64,000 nt of DNA from Plastoroseomonas arctica (lineage in GTDB: Bacteria; Pseudomonadota; Alphaproteobacteria; Acetobacterales; Acetobacteraceae). Location of the stretch: contig NZ_JAAEDH010000013.1 in NCBI RefSeq assembly GCF_018128965.1, positions 62,001 to 126,000 on the forward strand. Reading direction: 5' to 3'. Position numbers and translations under genes: made by a program. Of the stretch, positions 1 through 8,664 are shown piece after piece. The notes beneath the pieces are model-generated. The model did no database searches. It had not been told where the DNA came from and saw only the letters and a program-made list of their open reading frames with translations. The first letter of the stretch is position 1. The number at the start of each line of letters is the position of its first letter.

Positions 1-234
1 ATCGATCAGCCGCCAGGATTCCGCCAGGCCCGGGATTGGCCGCTGATACGCGTCCTGGAAGACCAGCGGCTCATAGACATGCAGCTGCACGTTGCGGTTT
101 GGGCTGTAGCTCTGGTGCGGGTCGGAGCCGTCGATCGCGGCCTTCATGCCGATGCGCAGCTCCTGCGCGGCGGCGCCGCCGGCCAGCACCAGGAACAGGG
201 CGATCGTGCGGGCAAGCATGGCGCGGCCTTTCAT
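1..234 (-). CDS. ABC transporter substrate-binding protein, family 5 (N-terminal part)
   Basis: Only the first 78 codons are in the window; the gene runs off the left edge. It starts with a signal peptide (positive MKGRAM, hydrophobic core LARTIALFLVLAGG, likely cleavage after AAAQ). It then reads ELRIGMKAAIDGSDPHQSYS, the usual opening of dipeptide/oligopeptide binding proteins (SBP_bac_5), followed by VYEPLVFQD. Such lipoproteins or periplasmic proteins deliver peptides or other small ligands to a Dpp/Opp permease. The start ATG at 234 overlaps the stop of the upstream monooxygenase as ATGA, so the two are probably co-translated. An alternative ATG lies at 219. The ligand cannot be read from this fragment. 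Confidence 0.8.
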   Translation of the reverse strand, partial: MKGRAMLARTIALFLVLAGGAAAQELRIGMKAAIDGSDPHQSYSPNRNVQLHVYEPLVFQDAYQRPIPGLAESWRLID

Positions 235-1577
235 CGGGGAGCGAAGCGGTTGCGCGGCACCGGAATGCCGAGGTTCTCGCGCAGCGTGGTGCCCTCGTAT
301 TCGGTGCGGAACAGGCCGCGTCGCTGCAATTCGGGGATGACAAGTTCGACGAAATCCTCGAGCGGCTTGGTGTAGAAGGGGAACAGCAGCATGAAGCCGT
401 CGCAGGCGCCGGACTCGAACCATGCCTGCATCACGTCGGCGACCTGGGTCGGCGATCCCACCACCATCTGGTGCCCAAGCGAGGTGCCGAGATAGCGCGC
501 CATCTGGCGGATGGAGAGCCCTTCGCGCGCGGCCTTCTCGACCAGGTGCTGCTGCCGCGCCTTGGCGGCGTTGGAGGGGGGCAGCGGCGGCAGCGGCCCG
601 TCGATCGGATGGTCGTAGATGTTGAGATCGCCGCAGAGCCGCGCGAGCAGCTTCATCGCGGTGGTGTCGTCGATCAGCGCCTGCAGTTCCTCATAGGTCT
701 GGCGCGCGGCGGCCTCGGTGGGGCCGGTGATCGCCATGAAGCCGGGCATGATCTTCACGTCGTCGGCGGCGCGGCCATGCGCGACGGCGCGCGCGCGCAC
801 ATCGGCGTAGAACTCCTGCCCCTCCGACAGGACGCTTTGCGCTGTGAAGATCATGTCGGCGCAGCGCGAGGCGAGGCGCTTGCCGACTTCGGAGGACCCC
901 GCCTGCGCGATCACCGGCCGCCCCTGCGGGCAGCGCGGCAGGTTCAGCGGTCCGCGGACACGGAAATGCTTTCCCTCATGGTTGAGGATGTGTCCCTTCG
1001 AGGGGTCGAGGAACTGCCCGGTTTCCTTGTCGCGCGGGAAGGCGTCGTCCTCGAAACTGTCCCACAGGCCGGTGACGACGTCGAAGAATTCCTCCGCGCG
1101 TTCGTAGCGCAGCGCATGGTCCGGGTGGCGGTCATGGCCGAAATTGCCTGCCTCGTCCTCGATCTGGGAGGTAACCAGGTTCCACCCGGCGCGCCCGCCG
1201 CTGATGTGATCCACGGAGCCGAAGCGGCGTGCGAGCGTATAGGGCTCGCCATAGGTGGTGGTGGCCGTGGCAACGAGGCCGATGTGCTTCGTCATTGGCG
1301 CGAGCGCGGCGATCAGCGTCGCCGGTTCGGGATACACCTGCCGCCCCGTGCGCGGCCGCCACGGCCCGGTGCCGTCGAGGTCGCCGCTGCCGTTCAGCGC
1401 CGCGGTGTCCTGGAAGAAGATGCAGTCGAGCTTGCCGCGCTCGGCCACCTGCGCGGCGGCGATGTAGTGCGCGAAGGACATGTCGGTCTCGGGGATCGCG
1501 TCGCGGTGGCGCCAGCCGGCGGAATGGCTGCCGGGGGTGAGGAAGAAGGCACCGAGCTTCATCTGGCGGGCGGGCAT
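231..1577 (-). CDS. NtaA/DmoA-type FMN-dependent monooxygenase (LLM class)
   Basis: A 448-residue flavin monooxygenase of the bacterial luciferase-like superfamily. These enzymes use FMNH2 from a separate reductase to cleave C-N or C-S bonds in compounds such as nitrilotriacetate, dimethyl sulfide or dibenzothiophene sulfone; the substrate here is unknown. Visible family marks are KLGAFFLTPGSHSAGWR at the N-terminus, DHISGGRAGWNLVTS, RPVIAQAGSSEVGK and the C-terminal EYEGTTLRENLGIP. ATG 1577 was chosen because GGAG lies 7 nt upstream; the next ATG (1562) has no ribosome site. It is followed with an ATGA overlap by a family-5 binding protein, which suggests that the substrate is imported by that system. 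Two paralogues lie at 7082-8401 and 50174-51490. Confidence 0.88.
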   Translation of the reverse strand: MPARQMKLGAFFLTPGSHSAGWRHRDAIPETDMSFAHYIAAAQVAERGKLDCIFFQDTAALNGSGDLDGTGPWRPRTGRQVYPEPATLIAALAPMTKHIGLVATATTTYGEPYTLARRFGSVDHISGGRAGWNLVTSQIEDEAGNFGHDRHPDHALRYERAEEFFDVVTGLWDSFEDDAFPRDKETGQFLDPSKGHILNHEGKHFRVRGPLNLPRCPQGRPVIAQAGSSEVGKRLASRCADMIFTAQSVLSEGQEFYADVRARAVAHGRAADDVKIMPGFMAITGPTEAAARQTYEELQALIDDTTAMKLLARLCGDLNIYDHPIDGPLPPLPPSNAAKARQQHLVEKAAREGLSIRQMARYLGTSLGHQMVVGSPTQVADVMQAWFESGACDGFMLLFPFYTKPLEDFVELVIPELQRRGLFRTEYEGTTLRENLGIPVPRNRFAPR

Positions 1578-1836
1578 CGGGAAACTCCGGGTGGCGCGGC
1601 GGGCCCGAGAGGTTGCGCGCCTTGCCCCGGGCTGAGCAACTCGCATGCCAGCGGCAGCCCGCGTGCCAGCGGTGTAAGCACCGAAGGCCCCGCCACGCTC
1701 CTGATCCAGGCGGCCCTGCCGGGCGGAACCGTGGCGGTCTGTACCTGGTGCGCGCGCCCTTGCCCCACGATCCTTCTCGCCGAAACAGGCCTGTCGGTTT
1801 CGGCCCGGCCAGCGATGTGGCGACCGAAAACGCAAT

Positions 1837-3462
1837 CTATTCAGCAGCTGCGGGAATCGATTGGTTCCAGCTGGCCCCCGGCACCGCGGCGAACAAGGCC
1901 TTGGTGTAGGGATGCCGCGGCGCGGTGAAAATGGCCGTCGCCGTGCCGAGTTCGACAATTGCGCCATGCTGCATCACCGCGATGCGGTCGCAGATCTGGA
2001 GCGCCACGCGCAGGTCATGCGTGACGAACAGCATCGACAGCCCGAGCTTCGCCTTGATGTCGGCCAGCAGGTCCAGCACCTGCGCCTGGACGCTGACGTC
2101 AAGCGCGCTGACCGGCTCATCGGCCACCAGCACCTCGGGCTGCAGCGCGAGCGCGCGGGCGATGCCGATGCGCTGCCGCTGGCCGCCCGAGAACTCGTGC
2201 GGGAAGCGCTCCGCCGCCGAGGGGTCGAGCCCAACCAGCCGCAGCAGGTCGCGCGCCCGGAGGCGGGCCTCGGCGGGCACCGCGCCATGGATGATCGGGC
2301 CTTCGGCGATCACGTCGACGATGCGCTGGCGCGGGTCGAGCGAGGCATAGGGGTCCTGGAAGATCATCTGGATCTTCTGCCGATAGGGGCGCAGCGCCTT
2401 GGTCGTGAGCTGGGTGATGCTCTCGCCGTTGAGGATGATCTCGCCGGAATCGATCGCCAGCAGCCGGGTCATCGCCCGCGCAAGGGTGGATTTGCCCGAT
2501 CCGGACTCGCCCACCAGCCCCAGCGTCTCGCCGCGATGCAGCTGCACGTCCACGCCATCCAGCGCACGCGTCGCCCGCCCGCGCGCGAACCAGCCCTTCG
2601 CGGCGTAGGATTTGCGCGCGCCGATGCTCTCCAGCACGACCAGGCCCTGCGCCTCCACCGGCCGCACCGGCACCGCGAGGCGCGGAACGGCGGCGAGCAG
2701 CGCCTTGGTGTAGGGGTGCTGCGGTGCGTTCAGCACCGCGTCGCGCGGGCCGGATTCCACCATCTCGCCCTGGCGCAGCACCGCCACCTGGTCCGCGATG
2801 TCGGCCACCACGCCGAAATCATGGGTGATGAACAGCACCGCGGTGCCGTGTTCGCGCTGCAGCTCATGGATCAGACGCAGGATCTGGGCCTGGGTGGTGA
2901 CGTCGAGCGCGGTGGTCGGCTCGTCGGCGATCAGAAGTTTTGGGTCGAGCGCCAGCGCCATCGCGATCATCGCGCGCTGCCGCTGCCCGCCGGAGAGCTG
3001 GTGCGGGTAGGAGCGCGCGATCCGGCTCGGCTCGGGCAGGTGCACATCGGCGAGCAGCTTTTCGACCCGCGCGCGGCGTGCCGTGGCACCCATGGCGGTG
3101 TGGATGGCCAGCACCTCGCCGATCTGGCGGCCGATGCTGTGCAGCGGGTTCAGCGCCGTCATCGGCTCCTGGAAGATCATCCCGATGCGGTCGCCGCGAA
3201 TGCGCGCGAGCTGCTTCTGCGTGAGCCGCGTGAGGTCCTGCCCATCGAACGCGATGGCACCACCCGTCACGGTCACACGCGGCGGCAGCAGCCCCAGGAT
3301 GGCCCGCGCAGCAAGCGATTTGCCCGACCCGGATTCACCGATCAGGCAGGTGACCTCGCCAGCCCGGAGGGTGAGGTTCAGCCCGCTGACCGCGGCGGCG
3401 CGATCGGCGCCCTTCGGCAGGCCGATGGTGAGGTTGTCCAGCGTCAGCACCACGTCGCTCAT
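1837..3462 (-). CDS. Fused dipeptide/oligopeptide ABC transporter ATPase (DppD-DppF type)
   Basis: A 541-residue protein with two complete ABC ATPase domains that energises the adjacent permeases at the inner membrane. Domain 1 has Walker A GESGSGKS at residues 42-49, signature LSGGQRQR and Walker B LLIADEPTTALD. Domain 2 starts after a linker near residue 290, with Walker A GESGSGKST near 316, signature FSGGQRQR and Walker B VLVADEPVSALD. Each domain ends in a peptide-importer-type HPYTKAL segment. In many bacteria these are two proteins; the fused form is common in alphaproteobacteria. Its ATG overlaps the stop of the upstream permease as ATGA. About 260 bp without a gene or clear terminator separate it from the next monooxygenase. 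Confidence 0.93.
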   Translation of the reverse strand: MSDVVLTLDNLTIGLPKGADRAAAVSGLNLTLRAGEVTCLIGESGSGKSLAARAILGLLPPRVTVTGGAIAFDGQDLTRLTQKQLARIRGDRIGMIFQEPMTALNPLHSIGRQIGEVLAIHTAMGATARRARVEKLLADVHLPEPSRIARSYPHQLSGGQRQRAMIAMALALDPKLLIADEPTTALDVTTQAQILRLIHELQREHGTAVLFITHDFGVVADIADQVAVLRQGEMVESGPRDAVLNAPQHPYTKALLAAVPRLAVPVRPVEAQGLVVLESIGARKSYAAKGWFARGRATRALDGVDVQLHRGETLGLVGESGSGKSTLARAMTRLLAIDSGEIILNGESITQLTTKALRPYRQKIQMIFQDPYASLDPRQRIVDVIAEGPIIHGAVPAEARLRARDLLRLVGLDPSAAERFPHEFSGGQRQRIGIARALALQPEVLVADEPVSALDVSVQAQVLDLLADIKAKLGLSMLFVTHDLRVALQICDRIAVMQHGAIVELGTATAIFTAPRHPYTKALFAAVPGASWNQSIPAAAE

Positions 3463-4286
3463 CGCTCGCGCAGCCTCGGGTTGAGCGCCTCGTTCAGCCC
3501 GTCGCCGACCAGATTGATCGACAGCACCGTGAGCAGGATGGCGATGCCGGGGAAGGTGCAGACCCACCAGGCCGCGCGCAGAGAGACGCGCCCGGCGCTG
3601 ATCTGCAGGCCCCAGCTCATCACGTTCGGATCGCCCAGGCCCAGGAAGGCGAGGCCGGTCTCGAGCAGGATCGCGGTCGCCACCAGCAGCGACCCCACCG
3701 CGATGATCGAGGAGAGGCAATTCGGCAGCAGGTGCACGAAGACGAGGCGCGGTCCGCTTGCGCCCAGCCCCGCGCTGGCCAGGATGAATTCGCGCCCACC
3801 GAGCGCGACGAATTCCCCGCGCACCAGCCGCGCGATGCCGGGCCAGGAGACGGCGGTGATGGCGATGATCACGCTCAGCACCGAGGGCGAGAGGATCACA
3901 ACCAGCAGCATCGCGAGCAGGAAGGCCGGGATGGTCTGGAAGAATTCCGTGATGCGCATCAGCACAATGTCCACGGCACCGCGGCAATAGCCGGCGAGAC
4001 CGCCGATCACCGCACCCAGCACCACCGCGCCCATCGCGGCCGACATGCCGATCAGCAGCGAGGTGCGCGCGCCCTCCGCGACGCCGGCCGCGACATCGCG
4101 CCCGAGCGCGTCCGTGCCGAGCCAAAAGCGCGCCGAGGGCGGTTGCAGGGCGGGGCCGACCAGGGCGAAGGCGCCGGCGGGGAACAGGAAGGGCGCCATG
4201 ATGGTGAGTGCGACGACGATCAGGATCACGCAGGCGCCCAGCAGCGCCATGCGGTTGCGCGCGAAGCGCTTGAGCCCCGCGCCCAT
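3459..4286 (-). CDS. Peptide-type ABC transporter permease (DppC/OppC-like)
   Basis: A 275-residue inner-membrane permease with about six membrane segments. The first begins at MALLGACVILIVVALTIM. The OppC-type N-terminal stretch ends in LGTDALGRDV, and the cytoplasmic EAA-like loop reads GREFILASAGLGASGPRLVF followed by HLLPN. It pairs with the DppB-like permease encoded immediately upstream (TGATG overlap) and with the fused ATPase immediately downstream (ATGA overlap). Length and motif order match the family. Substrate class is inferred only from the family. Confidence 0.93.
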   Translation of the reverse strand: MGAGLKRFARNRMALLGACVILIVVALTIMAPFLFPAGAFALVGPALQPPSARFWLGTDALGRDVAAGVAEGARTSLLIGMSAAMGAVVLGAVIGGLAGYCRGAVDIVLMRITEFFQTIPAFLLAMLLVVILSPSVLSVIIAITAVSWPGIARLVRGEFVALGGREFILASAGLGASGPRLVFVHLLPNCLSSIIAVGSLLVATAILLETGLAFLGLGDPNVMSWGLQISAGRVSLRAAWWVCTFPGIAILLTVLSINLVGDGLNEALNPRLRER

Positions 4287-5257
4287 CAGGCCTGGATCCG
4301 CGGGTCGAGCGCGATGGTGAGCGCTTCCACGATCAGGTTGATCGCGACCACCAGGCAGGCGGAGATGAAGAAGATGCCCAACAGCAGATTGAGGTCGCGC
4401 GATTGCAGCGCGTTGAAGGCGAGCGTGCCGATGCCAGGCCAGCCAAACACCGTCTCCACCACCACCGATCCACCGATGAGGTTGCCCGCCTGCACGCCCG
4501 CCATGGTCAGCACCGGCAGGAAGGCGTTGCGCAGCATATGGCCGAGCATGATGCGACCCTCGCTCTGGCCCTTGGCGCGCGCGGTCACCACATAGTCCAT
4601 CCCGGTCTGCTCCAGCATCGAGGCGCGCATCACCCGCGTGTAGAGGGCGAGGTAGAACAGGCCGAGGGCCGCGACCGGCATCACCATGTGCCGCGCGATG
4701 TCGACCCCGCGCTCCCAGCCCTCATAGCCCTGGCCGATATCCTCGAAACCGCTAGTCGGCAGCCAGGCTAGGTTGACCGAGAACACCACGATCAGCATCA
4801 GCCCCAGCCAGAACACGGGTGTGGCGTAGCAGATGAGCGTCGCCACCGAGATCACCGCGTCGCGCCAGGAATTGCGCGCGACCGCGGCCAGCACGCCGAG
4901 CAGGGTCCCGAAGGCAACCGCGAGGCTGAAGGCCGCGAGCATCAGCAGCAGAGTCGGGCCCAGCCGCGCCAGGATCAGCTCGGACACCGGCGCGTCATTG
5001 CGGAAGGAGAAACCGAGGTCGAAGCGGAGCGCGTTCGCGATGTAGAGGAAGAACTGCTCGATGACCGGTCGGTCGAGGCCGAATTTCTGGCGCAGCAATT
5101 CCGTGTATTCCGGCGATGCCGCGCCGCTCTCGCCCGCCAGCACCGATGCCGCGTCACCCGGTGCCAGGCGGATCAGAAAGAAATTCAGCACCAGGATGCC
5201 GAACACCACCGGCAGCGCGAACAGCAGCCGATATCCGAAATAGCGCCAGCGGCGCAT
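4286..5257 (-). CDS. Peptide-type ABC transporter permease (DppB/OppB-like)
   Basis: A 323-residue permease of the DppB/GsiC family. The N-terminal segment YRLLFALPVVFGILVLNFFL is followed by the conserved RLAPGDAASVLAGE region and by LRQKFGLDRPVIEQFFLYI. The EAA loop lies in the segment DYVVTARAKGQSEGRIMLGH, followed by MLRNAFLPVLT. It starts at an ATG three bases after the stop of the binding-protein gene, so it is in the same operon, and ends overlapping the DppC-like start. It forms half of the membrane channel with the DppC-like subunit. Confidence 0.93.
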   Translation of the reverse strand: MRRWRYFGYRLLFALPVVFGILVLNFFLIRLAPGDAASVLAGESGAASPEYTELLRQKFGLDRPVIEQFFLYIANALRFDLGFSFRNDAPVSELILARLGPTLLLMLAAFSLAVAFGTLLGVLAAVARNSWRDAVISVATLICYATPVFWLGLMLIVVFSVNLAWLPTSGFEDIGQGYEGWERGVDIARHMVMPVAALGLFYLALYTRVMRASMLEQTGMDYVVTARAKGQSEGRIMLGHMLRNAFLPVLTMAGVQAGNLIGGSVVVETVFGWPGIGTLAFNALQSRDLNLLLGIFFISACLVVAINLIVEALTIALDPRIQA

Positions 5258-5260
5258 CGC

Positions 5261-6877
5261 TCAGCGTTCCAGCCAGGCGCGGTCGAAGGCGCTGTAGGTG
5301 CCCAGAGGCCTGTTCGTGTGGTTCTGCAGCTTCTTGTTGAAGATGGTCACGTACTGCACCTCGCACAGCCAGGCGCCGGGGCTGTCCTCGACCATGATGC
5401 GCTGCGCCTCGTGGTAGAGTTCGGCGCGGCGGGCGGGGACGATCTCGCGCGTCGCTGCGTCCATGAGCCGGTCCACATCCGGGCTGCGGTAATCCTTGTT
5501 GTTGACGAAGGTCGTCCCGCGTCGGATCGCCGAGGAGACGTAGTGCCGGTGCACGCCCACCACCGGGTCGGCGCCGGCGGAGTAGAAGGGCTCGTTGATG
5601 TCGAAATCATAATCCGTGTAGCAGCGGCGCAGCCAGGTGGCCGTGTCCTCGCTGCGCAGCGTGAGGTTGATGCCGATCTGGCCCAGCGCCTGCTTGAGGT
5701 ATTCGCCCTGGCGCAGCCATTGCTCGCCGAAGGAATTGATCTCAAGGAACAGCGACATGCGCACGCCGTTGGCACCGCGCGGGAAGCCTGCCTCATCCAT
5801 CAGCCGGTTCGCGATCTCGAGGCGGTCGGGCACGTCGAAGCGGCGCACCTGGTCGGTGTAGAATCCCTGCGTGGTGAAGACGGAGCTCAGCGGGCCGGTG
5901 GCTGGCTTGCCGAAGCCATGGAGGATATTGTCCACGATGAATTGCCGGTCGATCGCGTAGCAGATCGCCTGGCGCACTTCCTTCTTCGCGAGGTTCGGCC
6001 GGCGCATGTTGAATTCCAGCACGCTGGTCGCGGCGGTGGTGCCATAGCCCTGGGTGGTGCTGCCCAGGATGGGGTTCGCCTGCATGCGCCGGATATCGGC
6101 GGCATTGACCGCGCTGTAGGCGGCGTAATGCGCCTCGCCGGTCTCAAGCGCCGCGGAGCGCGTCGCCGCATCGGGGATGAAGCGCGCGATGATGCGGTTG
6201 AGCAGCGGCAGGCCGGGCTTCCAGTAGCGCTCGTTGCGGTCGAGCCGGATGAACTGGCCGCGATTCCATTCGCCGAACTTGAACGGGCCGGTGCCGACCG
6301 GGCGGTTGGCACTCGGGTTCTGCAGCGGCTGCGTGCCCTCGAAGACGGATTTGCACACGATGGGGATGTTGTTTGCCGACAGCGACACCATCAGGTAGGG
6401 CGCGGGGTTGGCGAGGTTGAACACCGCGGTCATCGGATCGGGCGTATCGACCGATTGCAGCTCGGCCAGGATCACCGGGCCGTTCGGGTTCACCTTCTTC
6501 GCGATCTCCATGAAGGAGTACTGCACGTCGGCGCTGGTGAAGGGCTGGCCGTTGTGGAAGGTCACACCCTCCTGCAGCTGGAAGGTGATGGTCTTGCCGT
6601 CCTCGCTCACGGTCCAAGACTTGGCGAGCATCGGCTGCGGCCGGATCTCCCAGTCATAGGTGAGCAGGCCCTCGTAGATCTGCGTGGTGACGGGCGGGAT
6701 GTTGCCGGCGGAGACGGCGTAGGTCGCGAGCGTCGAAGGCTCGGGGTTCACGATCATCACCATGGTGCCGCCGCGCACCGGGGCGCGCGCGGGGGCCTGG
6801 GCCTGGGCAGGGCCGACGGTCGCCAACACGGCGCTGCTCAGCAGCGCGCGTCTGCTCGGGCGCATGGATTCGGTCAT
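5261..6877 (-). CDS. ABC transporter substrate-binding protein, family 5
   Basis: A 538-residue periplasmic binding protein, first gene of the minus-strand importer operon. The N-terminus MRPSRRALLSSAVLATVGPA with a twin arginine looks like a Tat signal, with cleavage near AQAQ. The mature part has typical family-5 blocks: IYEGLLTYDWEIRPQPMLAK, FQLQEGVTFHNGQPFTSADV, NRPVGTGPFKFGEW and the middle VRQAICYAIDRQFI. ATG 6877 has AGGAG 7 nt upstream. It delivers an unknown ligand (peptide or other small organic molecule) to the DppB/DppC channel encoded just downstream. Confidence 0.93.
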   Translation of the reverse strand: MTESMRPSRRALLSSAVLATVGPAQAQAPARAPVRGGTMVMIVNPEPSTLATYAVSAGNIPPVTTQIYEGLLTYDWEIRPQPMLAKSWTVSEDGKTITFQLQEGVTFHNGQPFTSADVQYSFMEIAKKVNPNGPVILAELQSVDTPDPMTAVFNLANPAPYLMVSLSANNIPIVCKSVFEGTQPLQNPSANRPVGTGPFKFGEWNRGQFIRLDRNERYWKPGLPLLNRIIARFIPDAATRSAALETGEAHYAAYSAVNAADIRRMQANPILGSTTQGYGTTAATSVLEFNMRRPNLAKKEVRQAICYAIDRQFIVDNILHGFGKPATGPLSSVFTTQGFYTDQVRRFDVPDRLEIANRLMDEAGFPRGANGVRMSLFLEINSFGEQWLRQGEYLKQALGQIGINLTLRSEDTATWLRRCYTDYDFDINEPFYSAGADPVVGVHRHYVSSAIRRGTTFVNNKDYRSPDVDRLMDAATREIVPARRAELYHEAQRIMVEDSPGAWLCEVQYVTIFNKKLQNHTNRPLGTYSAFDRAWLER

Positions 6878-7081
6878 CGCTCAGCTCCTGTCGTGGTCCG
6901 CGGATCGGCGGGGCGCGCGCTTGCGGACGCGATCCGACCTCATCCCTGGCAGGAACCAATTCAGGCAAGAACCATACCAGCCTGTGGTCTCAACGCGTTG
7001 GCTGGGTCCGGAACCGTGCACCTTCCTCCGGCAGCGGGCCTTGGCAAGCCGGGTCGGGAAAGTGCGGCAGCGCCGGTGGCC

Positions 7082-8401
7082 TCAGGCAGCATCGCCGAAC
7101 ATCACGCTGGCAGGGCGCGGCAAGCCCAGATGATCGCGCAGCGTGGTGCCGGTGTAGTCGCGCCGATAGAGCCCGCGTTCCTGCAGAATGGGGACGACGA
7201 GGTCGACGAACTCGTCGAAGCTTTGCGGGAAGTAGGGCGGCAGGATGTTGAAGCCATCCGCCGCATCGGCCTCGAACCATTCCTGCAGGATATCGGCGAT
7301 GCGCTCCGGCGTGCCGCAGATCACCCAGTGGCCGCGCGCGGCACCGGTGAGATTGCTGAGGTCGCGCCAGGTCATCGCCTCGCGCCGCGCCTTGGACAGC
7401 ATGGCGCGTGCGAAGCCGTGCGAGCTGTCCGGCAAGGGTAGGTCAGGCACCAGATCGTCCGGGTCGAAGCCCGAGACATCCATGCCGAGGCGGCCCGAAA
7501 GCATGATCAGCGCGCTGGTCGGCCCGAGGAATCCCTGCAGAGTGTTGAGTTTTTCCCGCGCCTCGGCGTCGGTGCGGCCGATGACCGGCATGACGCCCGG
7601 CAGCAGGGCGACGTCGGTGGCGCTGCGGCCGTATGTCGGCAGCCGGGATTTCAGCGCGCGATAGGCGAGCTTCGCCTCGGACAGATCCTGAACCACCGAG
7701 AAGACGATCTCCGCGGTGCGCGCGGCCAGTGCGAGGCCGGGCTCCGAGGAACCCGCCTGGATGATCACCGGCCGCCCTTGCGGGCAGCGAGCGGTCGTCA
7801 TCGGCCCTTTGACCTGGAAGAAGCGGCCGACATGGTCGAGCGCCTTCACCTTGGACGCGTCGACATACTGGCCCGTCTGCCGATCGGCGATGACGGCGCC
7901 GTCATCCCAGCAATCCCACAGCCCGCGCACGACATCGACGAATTCCTCGGCCACCTCGTAGCGCGCGTCATGGCCTGGATGGACGCGGCCGAAATTCGCG
8001 CCGGCGCCGGCGCCCGAACTCGTCACCGCATTCCACGCCGAGCGGCCGCCGCTCAGGTGGTCGAGCGAGGCGAAGAGCCGGGCGATGTTGTAGGGCTCCG
8101 CATAGGTCGTCGATGCCGTGGCACCAAGGCCGAGATGCGTGGTCGATGCCGCGAGTGCGGCGAGCATCGTGATCGGCTCGAAGCGCACCAGGAATGAGGG
8201 ATGGTCGCCCATCTTCGCGGCCAGGCCATCGCCCAGGAACAGCAGGTCGAATTTGCCGCGCTCGGCGGTGGCCGCGATCGTCTGGATGCCCTTGAGGCTG
8301 AGAAAGCTGTCGGCGGCACCGGGATAGCGCCAGCCGGCGATGTGGTTGCCGGTGCCGAGGACGAACACGCCCAGATGCATTTGCCGGTGGGAGGTGGACA
8401 C
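7082..8401 (-). CDS. NtaA/DmoA-type FMN-dependent monooxygenase (LLM class)
   Basis: A 439-residue paralogue of the monooxygenase at 231-1577. It carries QMHLGVFVLGTGNHIAGWRY, DHLSGGRSAWNAVTSSG, RPVIIQAGSSEPGLA and the C-terminal DYTGTTLRDHLGLPRP. The start is uncertain. GTG 8401 gives the usual short pre-extension before MHLGV and has AAGGG about 10 nt upstream, whereas ATG 8380 has no ribosome site. It lies between the M20 peptidase and the binding-protein gene on the same strand, with gaps of 263 and 204 nt, so it may share regulation with the importer without being strictly co-transcribed. FMNH2-dependent oxidation is family knowledge; the substrate is unknown. Confidence 0.87.
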   Translation of the reverse strand: MSTSHRQMHLGVFVLGTGNHIAGWRYPGAADSFLSLKGIQTIAATAERGKFDLLFLGDGLAAKMGDHPSFLVRFEPITMLAALAASTTHLGLGATASTTYAEPYNIARLFASLDHLSGGRSAWNAVTSSGAGAGANFGRVHPGHDARYEVAEEFVDVVRGLWDCWDDGAVIADRQTGQYVDASKVKALDHVGRFFQVKGPMTTARCPQGRPVIIQAGSSEPGLALAARTAEIVFSVVQDLSEAKLAYRALKSRLPTYGRSATDVALLPGVMPVIGRTDAEAREKLNTLQGFLGPTSALIMLSGRLGMDVSGFDPDDLVPDLPLPDSSHGFARAMLSKARREAMTWRDLSNLTGAARGHWVICGTPERIADILQEWFEADAADGFNILPPYFPQSFDEFVDLVVPILQERGLYRRDYTGTTLRDHLGLPRPASVMFGDAA

Positions 8402-8664
8402 GTGGCGAACGCCCTTTTCTGCACGCCGGCGCGTCGCGATGGAACGGTGCCGATCACGCCGAGGATGGCCGGAATTCGCCGCATCAGAAAGGGCAGGCCG
8501 AATGCCCCGATCGGTGGCAGCGATGCCTAAACCCGGCGCAGAATATGTCCAATGCCCCGGATGGACGAGATCCATCCTGCGCGATCCCGTCGCCCGGACC
8601 GCCACAGCGCTCGTCGCGTGGTCAGCCAGGTGGGGCAAGTGGCGCCGCACCAAGTCCGGATTAT

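Noticed and set aside
36-1928. Plus-strand open frame opposite the first monooxygenase
   Set aside because: Antisense to a full-length NtaA/DmoA protein with all family motifs.
1861-3990. Long plus-strand open frame opposite the fused ATPase and permease
   Set aside because: It is the shadow of two clear minus-strand genes; the His/Gln/Arg-rich product has no recognisable family.
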